NCBI RefSeq assembly: GCF_021043375.1
Contig: NZ_JAJNDV010000001.1
Location: 1-64,000, forward strand
DNA length: 64,000 nucleotides
Source: Sphingomonas sp. IC-56
GTDB lineage: Bacteria > Pseudomonadota > Alphaproteobacteria > Sphingomonadales > Sphingomonadaceae
Direction of reading: 5' to 3'
The notes under the pieces were generated by a model. It was given only the letters and a program-made list of their open reading frames with translations, was not told the DNA's origin and did no database searches. This document shows, one piece after another, positions 8,436 through 18,686 of this stretch. The position numbers were made by a program, and so were the translations under genes. Position 1 is the first letter of the stretch; the number at the start of each line of letters is the position of its first letter.

Positions 8436-10417
8436 TTCGCCCCGATCTTGCTGATCTTCTGCCCCGCTTCCGAGGTGAAAACGAACCCCGACACACCAGC
8501 CTTGGCCAGCGCGTTCACGAAGGACTGGCCCTCCGCCTGCGTCTTGAACGGCCCGGTCAGCAGCCGGTTGGATGCACGCACCGGCGTCCACCAGCCCTCC
8601 TTGCCCTTGAACTGCGCGGGCGCCTTGCCGGTGACGTTCTTCCACGCCTTGGCAAGGTCAGCCGCATTCGCGCCGCCGGCCACCTGCACCCACACCCGCT
8701 CGGGATCCGGCTTGGCCTTGGGTTCAGCCTTGGCCTTGGCGTCGGCCTTCCCCTTGGGGTCGACCTTAGCCTTGACCGGCTTCGAGGCGGCAGCCTTCTC
8801 CGCCACCTTGTCCTTCTCCGCCTTGTCCTTCGCCGCCTTGCTGGGCTCAGGCGTGGCAGGCTCAGCCTTGCGGACCGGCGTCGGCTTGGCGGGCTCCGGC
8901 TTGGGCGCTTCGGCCACAGGCGCAGGCGCCACAACCGGTGCAGGCGCAGGCTCGGGCGCCGGAAGGGTCATCGAGTTTGCCGCTTCCAGTTCGGCTGCAG
9001 GAATCGTCAGGTTCGCGACGATCGAAGCGAGCACCGAATCCTCCTGCCCCACCGCGGCTGGCCCTGGTGGCGCAGGCGCAGGCGACGCGGCGGCGACTGC
9101 TACGTCGCGGGGTGCGACTTCGGCGAGTTGCAGCGGCGCCGACTGCGGCTCCGGTGACACTACCGCACGCACCGAAGGCTGTGGCGTGCCAGAAGCAGCC
9201 GTCCCCGCACTCGCCACTGCGACCGGAGCGGGTGCCGGAGTGGCAGCCTGCGCAACCACCGGAGCGGGCGACGCCGTCAACGGCTGCGTTACTGCAACCG
9301 GCGCCGAAGCTGCAGGCGCGGGCAAAGGCTGCACGATCGGCGTGCGCTGCTGCGCAAACACCGGTCCTGGGGCCGGCACGACAGGCTGAGTCGCAGCAAC
9401 GGGTGCGGCAGGGGCCGGAGCCGGAGTCGGCAAGGGTTGCACCACCGGCGTGCGCTGCTGCGCGAACACGGGCGCCGCCGTCCGCGGCAACGAAGACGCC
9501 GCCGCAACCTGCACCGGCTGCTCGCGCCGGCGATCCCGCGCCGAACGCCGATCGCGCGCCCGCACCGGAGCCGCCGCTGCCGCCGGCTGGCGCACAGCGG
9601 CGACCTGCACGGGCCGCCGATCGGGCACATAGGCCGGCAACACCGGCGCCAGCCGCGCATCGGCCAGCCGCGCCTGGGTCGGCGACAGCTCTCCGAAATG
9701 CACTGCGAAGGCTCGGTCCGCCGGCGCCAGCCCGGTCAGCCGTCGGAAGAACGGCACCAGCGCCGGCCCCATCGCTCCCATCATGCTCGCGGCGATCTTC
9801 TCGGCGCCGGCAATGTCGCCGTTCATCGCGAGAATAAACGCCCGCGCCCGCCATGCCGCCCGGTCGCTCCGGCGCAGCAGCGGATCGAGCAGCGCGTTCG
9901 CTTCCTCGGCCTGCCCGCTGATCCCCAGCGACAGGGCATAGCGACGAACCAGTTCGTCGTCGCGCTCACGCTGCATGGCGATCTTGTAGTCCGCCTGGGC
10001 GAGCCCCGGCTGCCCCATCAGATCGTAGGCAAAGCCGCGGTCGGCGGCGTAATCCCGGATCGCCGCTCCGCGCGACTCGGCCGATTGGAAGAGCCGCAAC
10101 GCCTCGCCCGGCCGCTTCATCCGCACCAGCACCGCGGCACGTCCGGCGGCAATGCGCGGGTCGCCAGGCGACACCGACTCGGCCCGCTGAAAGAACGCCA
10201 GCGCCGCCGACATGTCGTTCAGCCGCGTGCTGAGCCGCCCCGCCTCGATCAGCGCCGACAGGTCACGCGGACTGGCCGCAAGCGTGCGCATGGTCTGCGC
10301 CAGCCGATCCGCATCCGGATTGGGTGTCGAGACCATGGTCTGCGCGGCGGCTGGGGTGGCATGGGCAACGATCGCCAATGCCAGCGCCGCCGAGTGCATC
10401 AGGGTTTTCCGGATCAT
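8432..10417 (-). CDS. SPOR domain protein with Pro/Ala-rich linker
   Basis: This 661-residue exported protein has a signal peptide (MIRKTLMHSAALALAIVAHATPAAAQ). Next come about 220 residues that read as tetratricopeptide-like helical repeats (RFDALIEAGRLSTRLNDMSA-type segments). A very long Pro/Ala/Gln-rich linker contains a duplicated FAQQRTPxVQPLP motif, followed by an Ala/Lys/Glu-rich segment. The C-terminal SPOR domain (last ~85 residues) begins RVWVQVAGGANAADLAKAWK. It probably binds septal peptidoglycan in the periplasm. Its stop overlaps the dgt start. The start is chosen for the signal peptide; an in-frame start lies 13 codons upstream. Confidence 0.85.
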   Translation of the reverse strand: MIRKTLMHSAALALAIVAHATPAAAQTMVSTPNPDADRLAQTMRTLAASPRDLSALIEAGRLSTRLNDMSAALAFFQRAESVSPGDPRIAAGRAAVLVRMKRPGEALRLFQSAESRGAAIRDYAADRGFAYDLMGQPGLAQADYKIAMQRERDDELVRRYALSLGISGQAEEANALLDPLLRRSDRAAWRARAFILAMNGDIAGAEKIAASMMGAMGPALVPFFRRLTGLAPADRAFAVHFGELSPTQARLADARLAPVLPAYVPDRRPVQVAAVRQPAAAAAPVRARDRRSARDRRREQPVQVAAASSLPRTAAPVFAQQRTPVVQPLPTPAPAPAAPVAATQPVVPAPGPVFAQQRTPIVQPLPAPAASAPVAVTQPLTASPAPVVAQAATPAPAPVAVASAGTAASGTPQPSVRAVVSPEPQSAPLQLAEVAPRDVAVAAASPAPAPPGPAAVGQEDSVLASIVANLTIPAAELEAANSMTLPAPEPAPAPVVAPAPVAEAPKPEPAKPTPVRKAEPATPEPSKAAKDKAEKDKVAEKAAASKPVKAKVDPKGKADAKAKAEPKAKPDPERVWVQVAGGANAADLAKAWKNVTGKAPAQFKGKEGWWTPVRASNRLLTGPFKTQAEGQSFVNALAKAGVSGFVFTSEAGQKISKIGAK

Positions 10418-10510
10418 GTCGCGGCAGGATAAGCATGGCCGCAACTGAACGGCCACTGACCGGTCGCCGGGCGTGCGCTCAACCGAGCCACGCCGGCGAC
10501 CAAAGTCGGC

Positions 10511-12025
10511 TTACTGATTGTTCTGGCTGCGCAGGAAACGCGGGATGTCCAGCGGGTCCTTGTCCTCGTCCTCGCTCGTCGCCTTGTTGCCGCGTGATGC
10601 CGACGCCATCCGCTCGAACAGGGTTCCGCCCGACCGACGTCCCGGCTTCGCCTGGGGTGCTTCTTCCTCTTCGGCACCGGTCAACCAACGCCGGCGACTG
10701 CCGAAATCGGGTGCAGGCGCGGCGGGCTGCTCCGCGGCGGGTTGCTGCGGCACGGCATTGTCGGAGCCGAGGATCAACTCGTCGCCACCGCCCAGATCTT
10801 CATTCCGAGGGGCAGGCTGCGGCGCCGGGACCGGAGCAGGCGTATAGGCTTCAGGCGCACGCGGCGCTTCCACCGGCGGCTGCGGAGCGGGCTCGGGCGC
10901 GCTGGCAAACACCTGGTCGGAGAAGCCGGGCTCCGGGGCGGCAGGCGCCGCTTCCGGCTCTGCTGCTGCGGGCGCGGCGGCGGGCGCGTTGCGGCGCGGG
11001 CTGGAGAAGGAGAACACGCGCGGCTGCTCGACAGCGGCCGGCGCGGGCTTGGCCTGTGCGTCCGCGTCTATGCCGGTGGCGACCACCGACACGCGAATGC
11101 GGCCTTCCAGCTCGGGGTTGAATGCCGAACCCCAGATGATGTTCGCGTCGGGATCGACCAGCTCGCGGATATGGTTCGCGGCTTCGTCCACTTCGAGCAG
11201 GCGCATGTCCTCGCCACCGGTGATCGACACGATCACGCCCTTGGCGCCATTCATGCTCACGCCGTCCAGCAGCGGGTTGGCGATCGCCTTCTGCGCCGCG
11301 ATCAGCGCACGGTCGTCGCCGTCCGCCTCACCGGTGCCCATCATCGCCTTGCCCATCTCCTGCATCACCGAACGGACGTCGGCGAAGTCGAGGTTGATGA
11401 GGCCCGGCATGACCATCAGGTCGGTGATGCCGCGCACGCCCTGCTGCAGCACTTCGTCGGCCATTTCAAAGGCCTGCTTGAAGGTCGTGTTGGCGTTGGC
11501 GATCAGGAACAGGTTCTGGTTCGGAATGACGATCAGCGTGTCGACATACTTCTGCAGCTCTTCGATGCCCGCATCCGCGCTCGCCGCGCGGCGCTTGCCC
11601 TCGAACGCGAACGGCTTGGTCACGACACCCACGGTCAGGATGCCCATGTCGCGCGCAGCCTTGGCGATCACCGGTGCCGCACCCGTGCCGGTGCCGCCGC
11701 CCATGCCGGCCGCGATGAAGCACATGTGTGCGCCTTCCAGCGACTTCTGCACGTCTTCGATCGTTTCTTCGGCAGCCGCACGGCCGATCTCGGGCCGCGA
11801 ACCCGCGCCCAGGCCCTGCGTGATCTTGGCGCCCAGCTGGATGCGCTGCGAAGCAGAGGACTGCTTCAGCGCCTGCGCGTCGGTGTTGGCGACCAGGAAC
11901 TCGACACCCTGCACATCCGCACGGATCATGTTCGCGATCGCATTGCCACCCGCGCCGCCGACGCCGATCACCGTGATCTTGGGCGTCAGTTCGTCGACTT
12001 CTGCGGGAAGAAACTCAATGCTCAT
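10511..12025 (-). CDS. ftsZ: Cell division protein FtsZ
   Basis: This 504-residue tubulin-like GTPase forms the Z ring. The GTP-binding signature GGGTGTG is at residues 109-115, and the T7 synergy loop NLDFAD, which completes the neighbour's active site, is at 211-216. A long, disordered, Pro/Ala-rich linker (about 330-485) follows, as typical of alphaproteobacteria. The conserved C-terminal peptide DIPRFLRSQ (FtsA-binding) precedes the basic/polar end. It is the last gene of the dcw cluster. The 105-bp gap before it is the only substantial one and may carry its own promoter. Confidence 0.98.
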   Translation of the reverse strand: MSIEFLPAEVDELTPKITVIGVGGAGGNAIANMIRADVQGVEFLVANTDAQALKQSSASQRIQLGAKITQGLGAGSRPEIGRAAAEETIEDVQKSLEGAHMCFIAAGMGGGTGTGAAPVIAKAARDMGILTVGVVTKPFAFEGKRRAASADAGIEELQKYVDTLIVIPNQNLFLIANANTTFKQAFEMADEVLQQGVRGITDLMVMPGLINLDFADVRSVMQEMGKAMMGTGEADGDDRALIAAQKAIANPLLDGVSMNGAKGVIVSITGGEDMRLLEVDEAANHIRELVDPDANIIWGSAFNPELEGRIRVSVVATGIDADAQAKPAPAAVEQPRVFSFSSPRRNAPAAAPAAAEPEAAPAAPEPGFSDQVFASAPEPAPQPPVEAPRAPEAYTPAPVPAPQPAPRNEDLGGGDELILGSDNAVPQQPAAEQPAAPAPDFGSRRRWLTGAEEEEAPQAKPGRRSGGTLFERMASASRGNKATSEDEDKDPLDIPRFLRSQNNQ

Positions 12026-12077
12026 CTATGATCTCCCTGCGCCGCCTGCACGGAACGGCGCGTGTAAACCTTTCCTG

Positions 12078-12105
12078 CACCAACCGCGAAGGCGACTCTA
12101 GTCAA
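12078..12105 (-). promoter_or_regulatory. Candidate ftsZ promoter
   Basis: On the minus strand a TTGACT -35 (12105-12100) is followed after 16 nt by TTGGTG (12083-12078). The -35 is good and the -10 is weak. It is the only real intergenic space inside the dcw cluster, which makes an extra promoter for ftsZ plausible. Confidence 0.3.
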
Positions 12106-12130
12106 AACCCGCCCTGCCGGTACCAATTCT

Positions 12131-13393
12131 TTAATAATTCGCTCGAAAAGCCGCCATTAGCCGCTGCAAAACCGCCCCGGGGCTCGCCCGGGTGACCATC
12201 TGGTGCGCGGGTTCCAGGCTGCGCAGGTCGATCGGATCGGTCGCGGCGAAGCGCGCCAGTCCGGCCAGCGTGGTGAATGCAGGCCCTGCATGCGCGTCCG
12301 GCAAGGCTGCCAGCCCGCGCGGACGCCCGACCCGCACCGCACTGCCCAGTGCCTGCTGCGCGTAATCGGCAATGCCCTTCAATTCGGCGCCGCCGCCGGT
12401 CAGCACGATCTGCCGGCCAACGGGATCCTGGAAGCCGAGCTTCTTCAGCTCCTTCTGGATCTCGCCCATCAACCGCTCGAGCCGCTGGCGGATAATCCCG
12501 TTCAGCTGCGCCTTGGTGATGCGGATCGCATCGGCGGCATTCTCTTCCTGGGTCGCCGGCATCACGTCGATCGTCTCGCGATTGTCGCGCGGGGACAGGT
12601 TGGCCGATCCATGGAAGCACTTGGTCCGCTCGGCCCATTGCCGGGCAGTGCCGAATGCAGAGGCGATGTCGTCGGTGATGTCCGCCGACCCCATCGGGAT
12701 CGAGGCAAGACCCGCCAGCACGCCGCCGGCAAACACCGATACATTGGTCACGCCCGCACCGATCTCGACCAGCGCGACGCCCAGTTCGCGCTCCTCCTCG
12801 GTCAGGCAGGCAAGCCCGGTCGCCACCGGTGCGGCGATGATCGAGCGTACTTCCAGATGCGCCGAACGCACGCACAGGTCCAGGTTGCGGACCGGCGAAC
12901 CCTCGGTCGACACGACATGAATGTCGACGCCCAGCCGGTCGGCATGCAGCCCCAGCGGCCGCTTCACACCGGCCAGCCCGTCAACCGTGTAGCGGGTGGG
13001 CTGTGCGTGCAGCACCATCTTGCCCTGCGGGTCGATCGCGTCGCGCCCAGCCTTCAGCAGCTCGTCAATGTCGCCCTGTTCGACGCGGTGCCCGCCCAGG
13101 TCCGCTTCCAGCTTGACCACGTCGGACACCAGCCCGCCGGCCGAAAAGCTGACCCAGACATTCTCGATGTTGATGCCGGCAATGCGCTCGGCCTGCTCCA
13201 CGGCCTCGCGGATCGCGATCTCGGTGGCGCGCATGTCGGCGACATAGCCGCGCTTCACGCCCCGGCTCTCGCGCTGGCCAGTGCCCAGCACCACCAGCGA
13301 TCCGCTATCGGTACGCTGCGCGATCAGCGCCGACACCTTGGACGAGCCCACGTCCAATGCAGTGATCAGCCCTTCGGTCGGAACCTTAGCCAT
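12131..13393 (-). CDS. ftsA: Cell division protein FtsA
   Basis: This 420-residue actin-fold ATPase tethers FtsZ filaments to the membrane. The N-terminus LITALDVGSSKVSALIA is the phosphate-1 motif of the family, and the adenosine motif VLTGGGAELKGI lies near residue 340. The C-terminus (LMAAFRANY) forms a short amphipathic membrane-targeting helix. The start is 2 nt after the ftsQ stop. Confidence 0.97.
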   Translation of the reverse strand: MAKVPTEGLITALDVGSSKVSALIAQRTDSGSLVVLGTGQRESRGVKRGYVADMRATEIAIREAVEQAERIAGINIENVWVSFSAGGLVSDVVKLEADLGGHRVEQGDIDELLKAGRDAIDPQGKMVLHAQPTRYTVDGLAGVKRPLGLHADRLGVDIHVVSTEGSPVRNLDLCVRSAHLEVRSIIAAPVATGLACLTEEERELGVALVEIGAGVTNVSVFAGGVLAGLASIPMGSADITDDIASAFGTARQWAERTKCFHGSANLSPRDNRETIDVMPATQEENAADAIRITKAQLNGIIRQRLERLMGEIQKELKKLGFQDPVGRQIVLTGGGAELKGIADYAQQALGSAVRVGRPRGLAALPDAHAGPAFTTLAGLARFAATDPIDLRSLEPAHQMVTRASPGAVLQRLMAAFRANY

Positions 13394-13395
13394 GC

Positions 13396-14307
13396 CTATT
13401 CCCCTGTTTTCGCGGCGTCGGCCGTCGCCGCTGCCGCCTGCGGCACAATGCGCCGCTGCACCACCATGTTACCCGGAACCCGCATGTCGAAGCGCAGGCT
13501 GCCCTTGCCGAGAAGCCGCTGCTCGCCGTCCATCTCCGCGAACTTGTGCAGCGCCTTGCGCGATTCTGCCTCACCTTCCGGTAATTGCAACTTCTCACCG
13601 GTGTTGAATGTCAGATCCCAGCGCCGATTGCCGACCCAGGTCGCCGCGCGCACCAGCGGCTTGAGCGCGGGCGCCGCTTCCAACAGCATTTCGCGCGCCG
13701 GTTCTTGCGAATTGGCGCCGTCGCCGATCAGCAGCGGCAGGTCTGGCATCGCATCGGGCGACACCGGCTCCAGCGGCACGCCAGCGGTGTCGACCAGCAT
13801 CAGCTGCCCATGGTTCTGCCACACCGCAGCCGGCTCGCGCTCGACGATAAAGATGCGCAGCGTGCCCGGCAGCCGCCGCGACACCCGCGCGTCCTGCACC
13901 CATGAATATTTGAGCAGCCGCTCGCGCACCAGGTCCAGGTCGACCAGCGGCATCGCCCGCGAATCCTGATCCAGCGCCTGCGAATAGACCGTCATCTTGT
14001 CCATCCGCTTGATGCCGTCGATCTGGATCTCCTCGACGCGCAGCCCCAGGTCGCCCAGCGTGTTGGCGGCCGCGACCCCGACCATGCCCGGCACGCCCGC
14101 CCAGATGCCGGCGGCCAGCACTGCGGCGCCCACCGCGCCGACGATGCTCCAGGTCGCGATCCCCTGCAGCGTCTTCTCACTGAACGGCAGCGCCGCGACC
14201 GCCTGATCGAGCAGCCCGGCGCGCTGGGGCCGGCGCGCCGGCGCCTTGCGCGCCTTGGGCGTCGCCCCCCGCCGCGTGGCGGTGCGCTGAACGGGCCTGC
14301 GGCTCAC
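13396..14307 (-). CDS. ftsQ: Cell division protein FtsQ
   Basis: This 303-residue bitopic division protein has a basic cytoplasmic N-terminus of about 50 residues and one membrane helix (IVGAVGAAVLAAGIWAGVPG). A POTRA domain follows (LGLRVEEIQIDGIKRMDK and onward), then the FtsQ beta domain. It links FtsL/FtsB and the septal synthase to the Z ring. The GTG start overlaps the ddl stop (GTGA). Confidence 0.95.
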   Translation of the reverse strand: MSRRPVQRTATRRGATPKARKAPARRPQRAGLLDQAVAALPFSEKTLQGIATWSIVGAVGAAVLAAGIWAGVPGMVGVAAANTLGDLGLRVEEIQIDGIKRMDKMTVYSQALDQDSRAMPLVDLDLVRERLLKYSWVQDARVSRRLPGTLRIFIVEREPAAVWQNHGQLMLVDTAGVPLEPVSPDAMPDLPLLIGDGANSQEPAREMLLEAAPALKPLVRAATWVGNRRWDLTFNTGEKLQLPEGEAESRKALHKFAEMDGEQRLLGKGSLRFDMRVPGNMVVQRRIVPQAAAATADAAKTGE

Positions 14308-15233
14308 TGCGCCGATCCCAAAGCTTCATCGACAATGCGCTGCACCAGCTCGCCATAGCTGATTCCCAGGTGCTTCGCCTGCTCCGGAACAAGACTGAGC
14401 GGAGTCATCCCCGGCTGGGTGTTGACCTCCAGCAGGAAGAGCCCCTCGACGCCCTGCTGGTCATCCCAGCGAAAGTCCGACCGCGAGGCACCCTTGCACC
14501 CCAGCAACCGATGCGCCTCCAGCGCGATCCGCTTGCATGCCTGCGTGATCTCGTCCGGGATCTGCGCCGGAAACACGTGCTCGGTCAGCCCGTCAGTGTA
14601 CTTCGAATCATAATCGTAAAAGCCGCTCTTGGGCTTCAGCTCGGTCACCCCCAGCGCCTGGTCGCCCAGCACCGCGGTAGTCAGCTCGCGCCCGCGGATG
14701 AACGGCTCGGCGAGCAGTTCGTCGAACTCCTGCCACGGCCCCTTCGCGCCCGGCGCGATCGGGTTGCCGTAATTGCCCTCGGCCGTGACGATCGCCACGC
14801 CCACTGAAGACCCCTCGTTGACAGGCTTGAGCACATAAGGCCGCGGCAGCGGATCGCGCTCGAACAGTTCGGTGCTCTTCACCATTCGCCCGCCCGGCAT
14901 CGGCACGCCGTGTGGCACCAGCGCCTGCTTGGTCAGCTGCTTGTCGATGGCGATCACCGACGTGACCAGCCCCGAATGGGTGTAGGGCACGCCCATCAGG
15001 TCGAGCATCCCCTGCACCGTGCCGTCCTCGCCCGGCGTCCCGTGCAGCGCGTTGAACACCACGTCCGGCTTCAGCTCAGCCAGCTTCACCGCCACGTCGC
15101 GCGTCAGCTCGACCCGCGAAACCTTGTGCCCGCGCGCTTCCAGCGCATCGGCGACACCATTGCCCGACATCAGCGAAACCTCGCGCTCGGCGGACCACCC
15201 GCCCATCAGCACGGCGATGTGCAACTGCGTCAC
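14304..15233 (-). CDS. ddl: D-alanine--D-alanine ligase
   Basis: This 309-residue ATP-grasp enzyme makes the D-Ala-D-Ala end of the muropeptide. Diagnostic motifs are the N-terminal VLMGGWSAEREVSLMSG, the KPVNEGSSVGV nucleotide/substrate loop, FIRGRELTTAVLGD, and LLEVNTQPGMTPLSLVPEQA. I chose the GTG at 15233 because it overlaps the murB stop as GTGA; the long upstream open frame is only the antisense reading-through of murB. The length fits DdlB. Confidence 0.96.
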   Translation of the reverse strand: MTQLHIAVLMGGWSAEREVSLMSGNGVADALEARGHKVSRVELTRDVAVKLAELKPDVVFNALHGTPGEDGTVQGMLDLMGVPYTHSGLVTSVIAIDKQLTKQALVPHGVPMPGGRMVKSTELFERDPLPRPYVLKPVNEGSSVGVAIVTAEGNYGNPIAPGAKGPWQEFDELLAEPFIRGRELTTAVLGDQALGVTELKPKSGFYDYDSKYTDGLTEHVFPAQIPDEITQACKRIALEAHRLLGCKGASRSDFRWDDQQGVEGLFLLEVNTQPGMTPLSLVPEQAKHLGISYGELVQRIVDEALGSAQ

Positions 15234-16126
15234 TTCCCTACCCCAATTCGCTGAATTTCCCATTCGAGCGTCACGCCCGAATGCGCCTTCACCTTGGCGC
15301 GAACCTCCTCGCCCAGCGCTTCGATGTCCGCCGACGACGCATTGCCCAGGTTCAGCAGGAAATTGCAGTGCTTTTCGCTCACCTGCGCATCGCCCCGCCG
15401 CAAGCCGCGACAGCCCGCCGCGTCGACCAGCGCCCAGGCCTTGTGCCCCTCGGGGTTCTTGAAGGTCGACCCCCCGGTCTTCGAACGCAGCGGCTGCGAT
15501 TCCTCGCGCGCGGCGGCGATCCGGTCCATCTCCGCCTGCACCACGCCTGGCGCTTCGGGGTGCCCTCGAAACGTCGCCGACACGACGATCGCACCCTCGG
15601 GCAGTTCGCTGTGGCGATAAGTATAGCCCAGATCGCTCAGCGCCAGCGTCCGAAGCTCGCCCGATCGCAGCACCACGTCGCATTCGACCAGCACGTCCTT
15701 GGTCTCGCGGCCATAGGCGCCGCCGTTCATCCGCACGAAGCCGCCGGCGGTCCCGGGGATCGACCGCAAAAACTCGATGCCCCCAATCCCCGCATCGCGC
15801 GCACTCGAAGACACCAGGATGCCGCTCGCCCCGCCGCCACAGCGCAGTGTCACGTCATCCACCCGCTCGACCTTGGCGAACGCCTTGCCCAGCCGCACCA
15901 CTACACCCGGCACCCCGCCATCGCGCACGATCATGTTCGAGCCCAGCCCCAGCCCCATCACCGGCACGCTCGGGTCCAGTGCAGCCAGAAACGCCTGCAA
16001 ATCCTCGACATCCGCTGGCTCGAACAGCCACTCCGCCGCCCCGCCCGCCTTGAACCAGACAAGCGGCGCCAGCGGCGCCCTCGCCGTCAGCTTTCCACGA
16101 ACCTGAGGCAGCGCCGCAGTCGTCAC
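15230..16126 (-). CDS. murB: UDP-N-acetylenolpyruvoylglucosamine reductase
   Basis: This 298-residue FAD enzyme reduces the enolpyruvyl group to give UDP-MurNAc. The FAD-binding stretch [16 protein letters not shown], the motif [24 protein letters not shown], and the catalytic-region [11 protein letters not shown] are present. It is the short type I form that lacks the extra loop domain. The GTG at 16126 overlaps the murC stop (GTGA), which decides the start. Confidence 0.96.
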   Translation of the reverse strand: MTTAALPQVRGKLTARAPLAPLVWFKAGGAAEWLFEPADVEDLQAFLAALDPSVPVMGLGLGSNMIVRDGGVPGVVVRLGKAFAKVERVDDVTLRCGGGASGILVSSSARDAGIGGIEFLRSIPGTAGGFVRMNGGAYGRETKDVLVECDVVLRSGELRTLALSDLGYTYRHSELPEGAIVVSATFRGHPEAPGVVQAEMDRIAAAREESQPLRSKTGGSTFKNPEGHKAWALVDAAGCRGLRRGDAQVSEKHCNFLLNLGNASSADIEALGEEVRAKVKAHSGVTLEWEIQRIGVGK

Positions 16127-17538
16127 TGCGTTGCGCCGCGCGCCTGGGCGATACCCTCGGCCAGTCCTGCCGCCCATTTCGTGATGTCACCCGCGCCCAG
16201 GCACACCACCAGATCGCCCGGCACCGCCGCCTCGGCCAGCACCCGCGCCAGCGCATCGGCATCGTCCACCACCGCTGCCGAGCGATGCCCGCGCCGCTTC
16301 ACACCCTCGACCAGCGCCTCGGCGGACACGCCCTCGCGCGGATGCTCGCCCGCGGCATAGACCGGCGTCACCAGCACCATGTCAGCGTCGTTGAACGCCT
16401 GAGCGAAGTCATCCATCAAGTTCTCGAGCCGGGAATAGCGATGCGGCTGCATCACTGCGATCACGCGTCCGCGCGCACTCTCGCGCGCCGCCGACAACAC
16501 CGCCCGGATCTCCACCGGATGATGCCCATAGTCGTCGATCACGGTGATCCCGTCGACTTCACCCACCTTGGTGAAGCGACGCTTCACGCCGCCGAACTGC
16601 GCAAAGCCCTGCTGGATCGTCACGTCCGGGATGCCCAGCTCCAGCGCCACGCCGACCGCCGCCAGCGCGTTCTGGACATTGTGGCGCCCGGGCATCGGCA
16701 TATCGATATTCTCGATCGAGCGCGTGCTGCCATCGCGATGACGGATGATCACGTCGAAGCGGTTGCCGCCCAGATACGGCGTCACATTGACCCCGCGCAC
16801 ATCGGCACTGGCCGCGAAGCCATAGGTCACGATCCGCCGGTCGCGCACCCGCGGAATGATCGCCTGCACCTCGGGATGGTCGAGGCACAGCAAGGCCGCG
16901 CCATAGAAAGGCACATTCTCGACGAACTCGACATAGGCGTCCTTGGCCCGGTCGAACGAACCATAGTGATCCAGATGCTCGGGATCGATGTTGGTCACCA
17001 CCGCGATCGTGCCGTCCAGCCGCAGGAAGCTGCCGTCGCTCTCATCGGCCTCGACCACCATCCAGTCGCTGTCGCCCAGCCGTGCGTTGGAGCCATACTG
17101 GTTGATGATGCCGCCATTGATCACGGTCGGATCGACATTGCCGGCGTCGAGCAGTGCCGCGATCATCGACGTGGTCGTGGTCTTGCCATGCGTGCCCGCC
17201 ACCGCGACGGTGGACTTCAGCCGCATCAGCTCGGCCAGCATCTCGGCGCGCCGCACCACCGGCACGCGGCGCTCATAGGCCGCTTCGACTTCGGGATTGG
17301 TCCGCACGATCGCAGTGGATGTCACCACCACCGCCGCATCGCCCAGATTGTCGGCCTTGTGCCCGATCGTCACCGGAATGCCGCGGTCGCGCAGCCCCTG
17401 GACGACATAGCTCTCGGCCACGTCCGAACCCTGCACCTGGTATCCCAGATTGTGCATCACCTCGGCGATGCCCGACATGCCGATGCCGCCGATCCCAACG
17501 AAGTGGATCGTGCCGATGTCGGTTGCGACACCCTTCAT
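16123..17538 (-). CDS. murC: UDP-N-acetylmuramate--L-alanine ligase
   Basis: This 471-residue Mur ligase adds L-Ala to UDP-MurNAc. The N-terminal UDP-binding [21 protein letters not shown], the ATP P-loop [18 protein letters not shown], and [11 protein letters not shown] are all present, and the C-terminal domain has [12 protein letters not shown]. The ATG overlaps the murG stop (ATGA). The length is typical of the family. Confidence 0.97.
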   Translation of the reverse strand: MKGVATDIGTIHFVGIGGIGMSGIAEVMHNLGYQVQGSDVAESYVVQGLRDRGIPVTIGHKADNLGDAAVVVTSTAIVRTNPEVEAAYERRVPVVRRAEMLAELMRLKSTVAVAGTHGKTTTTSMIAALLDAGNVDPTVINGGIINQYGSNARLGDSDWMVVEADESDGSFLRLDGTIAVVTNIDPEHLDHYGSFDRAKDAYVEFVENVPFYGAALLCLDHPEVQAIIPRVRDRRIVTYGFAASADVRGVNVTPYLGGNRFDVIIRHRDGSTRSIENIDMPMPGRHNVQNALAAVGVALELGIPDVTIQQGFAQFGGVKRRFTKVGEVDGITVIDDYGHHPVEIRAVLSAARESARGRVIAVMQPHRYSRLENLMDDFAQAFNDADMVLVTPVYAAGEHPREGVSAEALVEGVKRRGHRSAAVVDDADALARVLAEAAVPGDLVVCLGAGDITKWAAGLAEGIAQARGATQ

Positions 17539-18686
17539 GCGTGGGCAAGCCTTCCCTGAATTGCCTTGCGCCGGATCGCGATGGGTGCGGTCGGCGCGTG
17601 AATGGATTCCACCAGATCGGCCAGGTCGCTGGCGGCATGCGGACGCCCGCAGCTGCGCGCGCGTCCCGCCGCATTTTCCAGCCCCTGCGTGTCGAGGCCC
17701 AACTTCTGGATCTGCTTGGCGAGTTCGGCGGCCGTGAACGAGCGCTGCGGGATCGTCCGTGCCCCGCCCGCCTTGGTGATCTCGCGCGCATTGGCGGTCT
17801 GGTGATCGTCCGTTGCCGAAGGCAGCGGCACCAGGATCGCCGGACGCCCCGCCGCAGTCAGCTCGGCGATGGTCGACGCCCCTGCCCGCGCGATCACCAC
17901 ATGCGCCCAGGCCAGCGCCTCGGGCATGTCGGCGATATAGGTCGAGATGTCCGCCGGGATCTCATGCGCCTGGTACTTGGCGCGCACCGCGTCGATATCC
18001 TCGATCCGCGCCTGGTGCGTCACCTGCAACCGGCGGCGGAAATGCACGGGCAGCAGCGCCAGCCCGTCGGGCACCACCTGGCTCAGCACGGTCGCCCCCT
18101 GGCTGCCGCCCGTCACCAGCACGCGAAAAATGCCGTCCTCGTCCAGCGCGGGGTAAGGCCGGCTGCGCAGCGCCAGCACCGCCTCGCGCACCGGATTGCC
18201 GACCAGATGCGTCTTGGCCGCCCAACCCGGCTTCATCCGCTCGACCTGATCATAGGAGGTGGCGATCGCCTTCACGCGCCCGGCGACAAAGCGGTTCACG
18301 CGCCCCAGCACCGCGTTCTGCTCATGGATCACGGTCGGAATGCCCGCGCGGAACGCGGCTAGCAGCGACGGCAAAGCCGGATAGCCGCCAAAGCCGATCA
18401 CCGCCGCCGGCTTCAGCTGCTTGTACAGACCGAGCGCCATCGAACGGCCCGCCATCACGTTACGCGCCGCGCGCAGATAGCCGAGCGGCCCGCCGCCCAG
18501 CCGTCCGGCCGGCAGCACATGAGTTTCGACGTCCTCGAACAGCCCGGGAAAGCGCACGCCCCGGTCGTCACTCACCAGCGCGACATGGTGCCCGCGGCTC
18601 GAAAGCTCGGCCGCCAGCGCCGCTGCCGGCACCATGTGCCCACCGGTTCCCCCCGCTGCCAGAACATAGCTGCGCGCGTTCGTCAT
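17535..18686 (-). CDS. murG: UDP-N-acetylglucosamine--N-acetylmuramyl-(pentapeptide) pyrophosphoryl-undecaprenol GlcNAc transferase
   Basis: This 383-residue GT28 glycosyltransferase converts lipid I to lipid II on the inner face of the membrane. It carries the N-terminal glycine loop [16 protein letters not shown], the [16 protein letters not shown] and [13 protein letters not shown] motifs, and the VTGGSQGA nucleotide loop. I chose the ATG at 18686 because it overlaps the ftsW stop as ATGA; another ATG lies four codons upstream. Confidence 0.96.
   Translation of the reverse strand: MTNARSYVLAAGGTGGHMVPAAALAAELSSRGHHVALVSDDRGVRFPGLFEDVETHVLPAGRLGGGPLGYLRAARNVMAGRSMALGLYKQLKPAAVIGFGGYPALPSLLAAFRAGIPTVIHEQNAVLGRVNRFVAGRVKAIATSYDQVERMKPGWAAKTHLVGNPVREAVLALRSRPYPALDEDGIFRVLVTGGSQGATVLSQVVPDGLALLPVHFRRRLQVTHQARIEDIDAVRAKYQAHEIPADISTYIADMPEALAWAHVVIARAGASTIAELTAAGRPAILVPLPSATDDHQTANAREITKAGGARTIPQRSFTAAELAKQIQKLGLDTQGLENAAGRARSCGRPHAASDLADLVESIHAPTAPIAIRRKAIQGRLAHA

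Noticed and set aside
7269..8645. 458-codon frame for dgt
   Set aside because: The extension upstream of 8435 runs through the SPOR gene in another frame and shows no HD-phosphohydrolase similarity.
8862..9854. Minus-strand frame rich in Gly, Ala and Cys inside the SPOR gene
   Set aside because: It is the frame-shifted reading of the Pro/Ala-rich linker; composition-driven, with no domain.
10989..12101. Plus-strand frame of 370 codons opposite ftsZ
   Set aside because: Antisense shadow; Ser/Ala/Pro-rich translation with no start signal, while FtsZ is unambiguous.
14304..15683. 459-codon frame ending in Ddl
   Set aside because: The first 150 codons are murB read in another frame. The family-like N-terminus and the GTGA overlap with murB put the true start at 15233.
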